Source: Deltaproteobacteria bacterium (GTDB lineage Bacteria > Desulfobacterota > Desulfobacteria > Desulfobacterales > BuS5). Taken from it: DNA of 12,458 nt. Positions within the stretch are counted from its first letter, which is position 1; each line of letters opens with the position of its first letter. The stretch lies in NCBI GenBank assembly GCA_021157555.1, contig JAGGWL010000017.1:1-12458 (forward strand). The letters run 5' to 3'. A program made the position numbers and the translations under genes. Positions 1 to 5,421 of this stretch are shown one piece after another. The notes beneath the pieces are model-generated. The model did not search any database, was not told the DNA's origin, and was given only the letters and a program-made list of their open reading frames with translations.

Positions 1-121
1 CCTTCGCCAATTTGCATTTTGGTCTGTTTTTACAAAAAATTATTTTTTAAACATTAACAAAATCAACATGTTACAAAAATAGAAAAAGCTGATTTTCTCT
101 GTTTTCTTAATTTGGCGAAGG
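1..121. repeat. Short inverted-repeat unit, possibly MITE-like
   Basis: The first ten bases, CCTTCGCCAA, recur as a perfect inverted copy, TTGGCGAAGG, at 112-121. The roughly 100 bases between them are strongly AT-rich and carry no recognisable gene. The unit overlaps the 3' end of the small minus-strand gene at 40-309. The left end coincides with the window edge, so the repeat could be longer and no target duplication can be checked. It may be a small non-autonomous element or a chance pair of repeats. Confidence 0.4.
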
Positions 122-309
122 TATTGAATATGCTTTATATTAAATGTACATCGCTCGTCCCATCCTTCAGGGGATTTGTAGAAATAGCCTATGAGTTCCC
201 TTGATAAAGACAAACGAACATTCCTTGATTCATCTTCAATATGGGCAGCTTCGGCTTTGCGTAAAAAGGAAGCTATCACCTTTGCGTTATCTTCATTTTT
301 GAAAAACAC
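40..309 (-). CDS. Small uncharacterised protein (89 aa), GTG start
   Basis: I do not recognise this protein. It is supported as a gene by a good ribosome-binding site (AAGGAG at 315-320 on the minus strand, about 5 nt before the GTG at 309) and by mixed, protein-like composition over residues 1-66, which include a Tyr/Trp-containing stretch (YFYKSPEGWDER). From about residue 67 the reading frame runs into the AT-rich inverted-repeat unit at 1-121, and the last 23 residues (IKKTEK..., then a Phe/Leu/Met-rich tail) look unlike the rest, so the original C-terminus may have been replaced. It has no predicted signal peptide and is probably cytoplasmic. It lies 119 nt downstream of the DMT transporter gene on the same strand, separated by a stem-loop. 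An overlapping plus-strand frame at 191-463 has no convincing ribosome-binding site. Confidence 0.5.
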   Translation of the reverse strand: MFFKNEDNAKVIASFLRKAEAAHIEDESRNVRLSLSRELIGYFYKSPEGWDERCTFNIKHIQYLRQIKKTEKISFFYFCNMLILLMFKK

Positions 310-314
310 TCAGA

Positions 315-320
315 CTCCTT
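315..320 (-). promoter_or_regulatory. Ribosome-binding site supporting a GTG start
   Basis: Read on the minus strand this is AAGGAG, followed after 5 nt by GTG at 309-307. It is the main reason for treating 40-309 as a gene and for choosing the GTG start. Confidence 0.5.
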
Positions 321-348
321 ATATCTTCCTGGCTCATAACGTTAAAAT

Positions 349-418
349 CACCCGTCACAAAAAAGCCACTATAAATTTCGATCTTCCACAAAAGTCGCCG
401 GCTTTTTTGTGTCGGGTG
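349..418. repeat. Long imperfect stem-loop downstream of the DMT gene
   Basis: CACCCGTCACAAAAAAGCC at 349-367 is the inverted complement of GGCTTTTTTGTGTCGGGTG at 400-418, with a single mismatch in 19 pairs (355 against 412) and a 32-nt loop. It starts 10 nt after the stop codon of the DMT transporter gene on the minus strand. Position suggests a transcript-end structure, but there is no terminal U-run directly after the stem, so it may instead be a palindromic repeat element. The loop contains a second, smaller hairpin possibility with GCCGGC at its core. Confidence 0.5.
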
Positions 419-428
419 TATTTTTTTG

Positions 429-869
429 TTATGCCTTTGACTGGCCGATTGAGAACATTATAACAGATACAATGGCCAAGGCAATTGCAATTTTTTGATA
501 AATGTTAACTGGCTCTTTTAACCAAAAAATACCAACAATGATAGTCGTTGTTATGATTGATAGCACTGCATAAAGGATATAATAAGAGACACCATACCTT
601 GAATACAAAAGATTAAAACCAATGTATGTAAGGAACAGTCCTACTCCACTCAAGAGAATAGATTTCCAGTTACCTTTAAGTGTATTTACAACATCAAATG
701 TGTCAATCATCGGTGCAAAAAGAAATGCAAGAATGGCGGCAACTATTGCAGACATGCCAACAAATAAAATTCCGTTCTGCACATCAACAGAGTTCTTTTG
801 TCCTAATGCAAACATAGCATTTCCACAGGCAGCGATTGCCGCAAATATAATTGCATGTATACTATTCAT
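429..869 (-). CDS. DMT/EamA-like small membrane transporter (146 aa)
   Basis: An integral inner-membrane protein of the drug/metabolite transporter superfamily. Five hydrophobic segments are visible at about residues 4-24, 33-53, 69-88, 94-117 and 123-142. The hallmark is in the fourth and fifth segments, where YGVSYYILYAVLSIITT is followed by WLKEPVN, the LxEP-type turn typical of EamA domains. Typical EamA exporters have two such domains and ten helices; this has one domain and about half the usual length, as in five-helix single-domain members that probably act as dimers. The substrate cannot be told. The ATG at 869 has only a weak upstream GAG, and it lies 19 nt from the palindromic element at 889-1089, which may have replaced its native leader. 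It follows the RND gene on the same strand, so transcription from upstream would have to pass through that element. Confidence 0.72.
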   Translation of the reverse strand: MNSIHAIIFAAIAACGNAMFALGQKNSVDVQNGILFVGMSAIVAAILAFLFAPMIDTFDVVNTLKGNWKSILLSGVGLFLTYIGFNLLYSRYGVSYYILYAVLSIITTTIIVGIFWLKEPVNIYQKIAIALAIVSVIMFSIGQSKA

Positions 870-888
870 GTTTTCTCATGGGGTATAA

Positions 889-1089
889 CGCGGCTGTTGA
901 GCCGCGAGAATCGCAGGCACTGGCTGAAAAAGGCAGTTTTTTTCAGCCAGTGCTGAGAATCGCAGTCGGCTCCAACGCCCTTGATAGGCGGAGCGTGAGC
1001 GGAGCCTGTCAAGGGCGCTGGAGGAACTCAACAGCCGCGATAAGCGTGATCGTGTGCGGAGCGAAGCGGAGCTCACGGTCACGCTTATC
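889..1089. repeat. Nested multi-hairpin palindromic element fused to the RND gene end
   Basis: A roughly 200-bp block of stacked inverted repeats unlike the flanking genes in composition. CGCGGCTGTTGAG at 889-901 is perfectly inverted at 1027-1039, giving 13-bp ends to an inner 151-bp unit. Inside it are a 14-bp stem with CACTGGCTG at its 5' end (918-931 with 939-952), flanked by direct repeats GAGAATCGCAG (906-916 and 955-965), and a second 14-bp stem at 976-989 with 1004-1017. Outside it, GATAAGCGTGA at 1039-1049 pairs with TCACGCTTATC at 1079-1089. The loops of the last two hairpins share an almost identical GC-rich motif, GCGGAGCG..AGCGGAGC. It begins exactly where the RND protein stops resembling its family. 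It is probably a REP- or MITE-like mobile repeat. Confidence 0.72.
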
Positions 1090-4000
1090 AAGAGTAATAA
1101 ATGTGGCGAAAAGAATGCCGAATCCAAGAGAGATTGCCATTGGAATCAGGAACCTGGCCTGACGGGAGGTTTCAAAAATCATGGGAGCGAGTCCGAAAAA
1201 TGTACTCAGAGTGGTAAGTATGATTGGTCTGAATCTGTATATCCCGGCATAATGGATTGATGTATGCGGAGAGTTGCCCTGGTTTTGTCTTCGATTAGCC
1301 AAATCAATAAGAATCAGGGAGTCATTGATTACCACTCCGGAGAGTGCAACTATCCCGAACATACTCATCACGCTGAGGCTGTATCCCATTATTACAGCAC
1401 CGACTATTCCCGAAGGGATGCTAATCATAATAATCGACGGTTGGATGTAACTATTAAAAAGAATGGCAAGCAAAGCATAGATAAGCATCATGGCTGCTCC
1501 CAGGCCCACCCATAGAGTTGCCATACTTTCTGCCATATCCGCCTGACGGCCTTCTAATCCATAGTTTAGTCCCTGATAACGATTTATCAGAGTAGGTAAA
1601 AAATCTTTTTTAAGAGATGTAACTATCCGTCCTGCCTGACTTTGGGGGGTTACATTACATGTTACGCTTACAATCCGGCGCCCGTTTCGGCGGTCGATAA
1701 CTGTATAAGCTCTGCCTCTGGTAAGTGTAACCGCTGTTTTAAGAGGAACTTCAACGCCTCCGGGAGACCTGAGCATCAGTTCTTCAAGATTATAATGATA
1801 GCTTCGTTCATTTTTAGGGAGTCGTACCATAACTTTTATTTCATTTCGGCCACGCTGCTGCCTTAAAACTTCCGCTCCGTAAAAAGAATTTCGTACCTGA
1901 TTGGCGACTTCACGCGCTGTAAGCCCCAGACTGCGGCCTTCCGGTTTGATTTTAAAATCGAATTGTTCCTTGCCCGGCTCGAATCCGTCGTCAATATCAT
2001 GAACATCAGGAAAATACCTTAAAGCCTCGGCCAGGTCAGCGCTGGCAGCCTCCAAAATTTTAAGATTCATGTGGCTCAATTCAATTGTTATTGATGATCC
2101 TGCTCCAGGACCTCCTGCATCAGATTGAAAAACAAGAGATTCCAGTCCAAGAATCGTGCCGGTCTCTTTTCTCCAGAGTTTAGTCACCTCATTTGTGCTG
2201 ATTCTCCTTTGTCCGGGAGGTTTCAAAAACATTTTGACAACGGCAAGATGGCCTCCGGAAACTTTTCCAGGTGCATATCCAATCTCGGCATAGATTCCAT
2301 CGGCTAATCGGCCGTTGCCGTTTGCTTCAATCACTCTTTTCGCTGCATCAATTACTTTCTGCTGCACTGCTTCTGTTTTTTTTACTGAGCTGCCATATGG
2401 TAAAACTGCTGTTGCAACTGCATATTCGGCCTCAGTTTTAGGAAACATGCTCATTCCCATCCGCCCGCTCAAGACATATCCTAAAGTAATTAGAAGTATA
2501 ATTATTCCAATAGCAATAGTTATATATCTATATTTAAGTGTATCTTCCAGAAAAGGGCCATACCTGTTTTCTATTAACCTTGTGAGCCTATTGCTGAAAC
2601 GCTGCTGCTGTTTCAGGATAAAGGTGGAAATTTTGCCATGTTTCTTTTTTCTCTGGTGCCCTATATGGGCAGGCAGGATAAAGAGACTTTCAATTAAAGA
2701 TACTATAAATATTGTAATTACAACTATCGGGATCACTTTGAAAAATTTTCCGATAATACCCGGTACAAAACAAATGGGTAAAAATGCGATAATGTTAGTC
2801 AGGATACTGAAGATTATCGGCATGGCTACTTCCTGGGTGCCTTGAACAGCGGCCTTAATAAATGGCAAACCTTTTTCGTGAAATTTATATATGTTTTCGC
2901 CGACAACAATAGCATCATCAACCACAATCCCAAGAGCAATTATAAATGCAAACAGCGATACCATGTTGATACTCATGCCAAGACCAGGAAGGAATACAAG
3001 TGAACCTAAAAAAGATATCGGGATTCCCATTGTAACCCAGAATGCAAGACGCGGGTCAAGAAAGATTCCAAGCAGGATCAACACCAGAACTAACCCCATA
3101 CACCCGTTATTGCGTAAAAGTTCTACCCTTTGACGGTATATTCTGGAAAAATCATTTAATGTAGCAACCTCCAGACCTGGCGGGAGAGTCGCTTGTAATT
3201 CTGCCGCAAGCTTGTGCACAACTTCAGCCACTTCTAACGGGGTTTGATCACCCACCCTAAACACATCAATCATGGCAGCAGGTTTTCCATTATAAGTTGC
3301 ATGTTTATCAATATCCATGAACCCGTCTGTTATGTCAGCGATATCTTCAAGAAGGATTTCTGTGCCGTTGTTGGTGGTGATAACAGGAAGAGTGGCAAAC
3401 TCCCTGCCGTAATCTCTACGCTCCATCATGCGAACCAGTAGTTCTCCTGAATCCGTTTTAATAGTTCCTCCTGGAAGCTCAACAGATGCTTTTCTCAGCC
3501 TTCCGGCAATCTCTCCCAGTGTTAATTTATAGGTTCGAAGGATATTCTGGGGAACCTCAACACTTATTTCAAGCGGCCGCACTCCAGATAGTTCAACCTG
3601 TGTAATCAGCGGGTCCTGAAGCAGACGATCACGAATTTTTTCTATCATTTCACGTAATACTCGTTCATCCTGATCACCATAAAGCACAAGCGAAATTACC
3701 CTGCGGTGATGACTAACCGTAGATACTCTGGGTTCTTCAGCTTCAATAGGGAATGAAAGAATACGATCAACAGCGCTTTTAATATCCTGAGCCAGTTTTT
3801 GTAAATCTTCCCCGGCAAGCATATCAATGTTTACCAACCCCACTCCTTCCCGGGCGCTTGATGTTATTTCATCAATACCATCCAGGCCCTGTATAGCCTC
3901 CTCCACAGCCAGAAGAATACCCTGTTCAACCTCGGCAGGGCTGGCTCCAGGATATGGAACTGTCACAACCACACGATCCATATCAAAAGAAGGGAATAAT

Positions 4001-4119
4001 TCCTGCTTTATATTCATTCCAAAAAAAAGACCGCCCACAAGAAACAGAACCATCAAAAGATTGGCAGGTACAGTATGCTCGACCATCCTGGCTTTGCTGA
4101 GGTTTCCACGCTGGAGCAT
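1009..4119 (-). CDS. RND-family efflux permease with altered C-terminus
   Basis: An inner-membrane, proton-driven permease of the AcrB/HAE-type RND superfamily, which normally works with a periplasmic adaptor and an outer-membrane channel. It has the N-terminal helix with PANLLM (about residues 19-40), the ELFPSF..VTVPYPGASPAEVE porter start (40-65), and the paired aspartates of helix 4 in the segment ending VVDDAIVVGENI (D401-D402), the proton-relay site. A second helix bundle near the C-terminus contains the conserved GVVINDSLILID segment. Length is near the usual 1020-1050. Family resemblance ends at L1010, just inside the end of helix 12; the last 26 residues (DKRDREL...LQRP) are read from the palindromic element at 889-1089. 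The ATG at 4119 has no clear ribosome-binding site and may not be the true start; M12 is an alternative. The gene follows tetR, with a MITE-like unit between them, and no adaptor or outer-membrane channel gene is present. Confidence 0.85.
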   Translation of the reverse strand: MLQRGNLSKARMVEHTVPANLLMVLFLVGGLFFGMNIKQELFPSFDMDRVVVTVPYPGASPAEVEQGILLAVEEAIQGLDGIDEITSSAREGVGLVNIDMLAGEDLQKLAQDIKSAVDRILSFPIEAEEPRVSTVSHHRRVISLVLYGDQDERVLREMIEKIRDRLLQDPLITQVELSGVRPLEISVEVPQNILRTYKLTLGEIAGRLRKASVELPGGTIKTDSGELLVRMMERRDYGREFATLPVITTNNGTEILLEDIADITDGFMDIDKHATYNGKPAAMIDVFRVGDQTPLEVAEVVHKLAAELQATLPPGLEVATLNDFSRIYRQRVELLRNNGCMGLVLVLILLGIFLDPRLAFWVTMGIPISFLGSLVFLPGLGMSINMVSLFAFIIALGIVVDDAIVVGENIYKFHEKGLPFIKAAVQGTQEVAMPIIFSILTNIIAFLPICFVPGIIGKFFKVIPIVVITIFIVSLIESLFILPAHIGHQRKKKHGKISTFILKQQQRFSNRLTRLIENRYGPFLEDTLKYRYITIAIGIIILLITLGYVLSGRMGMSMFPKTEAEYAVATAVLPYGSSVKKTEAVQQKVIDAAKRVIEANGNGRLADGIYAEIGYAPGKVSGGHLAVVKMFLKPPGQRRISTNEVTKLWRKETGTILGLESLVFQSDAGGPGAGSSITIELSHMNLKILEAASADLAEALRYFPDVHDIDDGFEPGKEQFDFKIKPEGRSLGLTAREVANQVRNSFYGAEVLRQQRGRNEIKVMVRLPKNERSYHYNLEELMLRSPGGVEVPLKTAVTLTRGRAYTVIDRRNGRRIVSVTCNVTPQSQAGRIVTSLKKDFLPTLINRYQGLNYGLEGRQADMAESMATLWVGLGAAMMLIYALLAILFNSYIQPSIIMISIPSGIVGAVIMGYSLSVMSMFGIVALSGVVINDSLILIDLANRRQNQGNSPHTSIHYAGIYRFRPIILTTLSTFFGLAPMIFETSRQARFLIPMAISLGFGILFATFITLDKRDRELRFAPHTITLIAAVEFLQRP

Positions 4120-4145
4120 GGGGACCAGGCAAGAACTAATGATTA

Positions 4146-4325
4146 GGAACGGGGACGAAATAACTTCCCCAACTATGCATCACAGCTTCAGCCCATCTTT
4201 GCCCGATATGAAAGTACAAAAATCTTGAAATAGCTCGCTATTCCTGCAACTTTTGTACTTTCAGATCGAACAAACCTGACCTAAATCTGTTCGCCTGTTT
4301 GTGGAAGTTATTTCGTCCCCGTTCC
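4146..4325. mobile_element. MITE-like element with perfect 23-bp terminal inverted repeats
   Basis: The 23 bases at 4146-4168, beginning GGAACGGGGACGAAATAAC, are an exact inverted copy of 4303-4325, ending GTTATTTCGTCCCCGTTCC. The unit is 180 bp and too short for a transposase. A second perfect 13-bp inverted pair lies inside (TGAAAGTACAAAA at 4209-4221 with 4251-4263), plus a short CGAACA/TGTTCG pair at 4267-4272 and 4288-4293. TTA occurs on both sides (4143-4145 and 4326-4328), consistent with a 3-bp target duplication; the right copy is the tetR stop codon. The GGGGACG-containing ends recall repeats associated with IS200-like/REP-associated transposases, which is a recollection, not a match. 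It separates tetR from the RND gene. Confidence 0.8.
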
Positions 4326-5075
4326 TTACACCTTGTTTATCAGATCAATTAAAACCTGGCATTGTTTTTTTAATTGATTCAGCACTTTTTTTTTGTCAGC
4401 GCTTCCATTTTTCATAATTTGTTCTATCTGCTGTTTTTCTGCGATTCCGTTTTTTGCTTTTTCGGATGCAAGATAACCTTTTTCAAGAAGATTGATAATA
4501 TGATCAGCTATCTGATCAGGAGTGTAGGGAGCCTGGTCGACCTTATACCATTTATATATCCAGTTACACATTCCCAGGATACCATATGCTTGCAGTTTAG
4601 GGTCAGCATTCCTGAATAAACCCTGCTCAATCCCTTCTTCGATAATATTTTCTATCATCTGATTATATTTTTTTTTTTCATTTTGAATTCCTTTTAAATC
4701 ATTGATTGAGAGCTGATTCTCTTCTGCAAAAAAAACAGAAAGGATAGGGCGTGATTTGATACTGATATTTTTAACGTGGTTACTTATAATAAGTCGTAAT
4801 TTTTTATCCGGGGGAAGATTCATTACCGCTATTTTATTGGTATTTCTAAAAATACTTTCCAACGCCTGCATATAAATGATTGAAAGAAGATTCTCTTTGC
4901 TTGAAACGTAGTGATATAAAGCAGCTTTGGTTACTCCGATTTTTTTGGCTACATCATCAAGAGTAGTGGCTCTATATCCTTTTTTGTAAAAAAGTTCAGT
5001 TGCTGTATCAATAATTCGTTGCATGCGTAAACTCTTATCCAATTCACGGAAATTGTTGTTTTCCTTTTTTTTCAA
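4326..5075 (-). CDS. TetR-family transcriptional regulator, TTG start
   Basis: A one-component repressor-type regulator. The N-terminal DNA-binding domain is clear: MQRIIDTATELFYKKGYRAT at residues 18-37, then the helix-turn-helix at about 38-57 (LDDVAKKIGVTKAALYHYV), the standard TetR signature. The C-terminal ligand domain contains GMCNWIYKWYK near 168-178 followed by YTPDQIADHI, a pattern I associate with TetR members that sense acyl-CoA thioesters (KstR2-like). Residues 203-249 form a Lys/Gln-rich helical tail beyond the usual 190-215 residues. The TTG start is chosen because GGGAGGA lies 5 nt upstream; the first ATG is codon 18, inside the fold. The gene is divergent from the mutase cluster and co-directional with the RND gene, so it likely controls both and itself. 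The stop codon abuts the MITE-like element. Confidence 0.88.
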   Translation of the reverse strand: MKKKENNNFRELDKSLRMQRIIDTATELFYKKGYRATTLDDVAKKIGVTKAALYHYVSSKENLLSIIYMQALESIFRNTNKIAVMNLPPDKKLRLIISNHVKNISIKSRPILSVFFAEENQLSINDLKGIQNEKKKYNQMIENIIEEGIEQGLFRNADPKLQAYGILGMCNWIYKWYKVDQAPYTPDQIADHIINLLEKGYLASEKAKNGIAEKQQIEQIMKNGSADKKKVLNQLKKQCQVLIDLINKV

Positions 5076-5080
5076 ATTGT

Positions 5081-5087
5081 TCCTCCC
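5081..5087 (-). promoter_or_regulatory. Strong Shine-Dalgarno that fixes the tetR TTG start
   Basis: On the minus strand this reads GGGAGGA, followed after 5 nt by TTG at 5075. No ATG or GTG is as well placed, and the next ATG (codon 18) would remove residues just before the TetR domain. Confidence 0.7.
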
Positions 5088-5322
5088 GTGTAGGCATAGA
5101 TTTTATTTTGTGTAAGCGTGAAAAAAATCAATTATTTTCAAAAGTAATTCAGATAAGACATCTTTTGGCTAAAATTATTAAATTGGATTTTGAGGAACAA
5201 GGAAGCTTTTGCAGAAATTAAATTTAATATAAAATATAGTCATATGTTATCCGCTTAGTCAATGAAAAAATATATTCATCTATTTTTATTATTCTTTTAC
5301 TTAATTTAAAAAAAAACTTGAC

Positions 5323-5342
5323 TTAACTGAACGGATAGTTAA
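5323..5342. promoter_or_regulatory. Candidate TetR operator palindrome
   Basis: TTAACT at 5323-5328 and AGTTAA at 5337-5342 are perfect inverted half-sites separated by the 8-nt GAACGGAT. The spacing and 20-bp length fit TetR-family operators. It begins on the last base of the TTGACT hexamer, so a bound regulator would block the mutase-cluster promoter. Assignment to the adjacent TetR is inferred. Confidence 0.42.
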
Positions 5343-5421
5343 TTGTGCTAAACAAACAGTAACTTATTGCTAAAAAAACGTGCTCTAATATTAACGCTTC
5401 CATCAAGAAGGAGAAACTGAG

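Larger units (their letters stand above)
5076..5421. promoter_or_regulatory. Divergent intergenic control region, tetR / mutase cluster
   Basis: A 346-bp AT-rich spacer that must hold the promoters of both divergent units. The mutase side has TTGACT at 5318-5323 as a -35-like hexamer; no good -10 lies 17 nt away, the nearest being TAATTG after 16 nt. A palindrome overlaps this site and is listed separately. The mutase gene has a strong ribosome-binding site, AAGGAG at 5408-5413, 8 nt before its ATG. I see no cobalamin-riboswitch features such as a B12-box, and no small gene. Confidence 0.5.

Noticed and set aside
191..463. Plus-strand 90-codon frame opposite the small minus-strand gene and the DMT gene end
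   Set aside because: It has no good ribosome-binding site and runs through the 349-418 stem-loop and into the antisense of the DMT gene. The opposite strand has better start signals.
889..1089. CRISPR array or tRNA-like structure in the hairpin-rich block
   Set aside because: Repeats are inverted and of different lengths, with no regular spacers, and no cloverleaf with an acceptor stem and T-loop can be drawn.
2315..2845. Plus-strand 176-codon frame inside the RND gene
   Set aside because: It is entirely antisense to a clearly conserved RND coding region and its hydrophobic stretches mirror the membrane helices of the real gene.
5076..5421. Cobalamin riboswitch upstream of the B12-dependent mutase
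   Set aside because: I see no B12-box-like conserved core or the GC-rich stems of that riboswitch in this AT-rich region.
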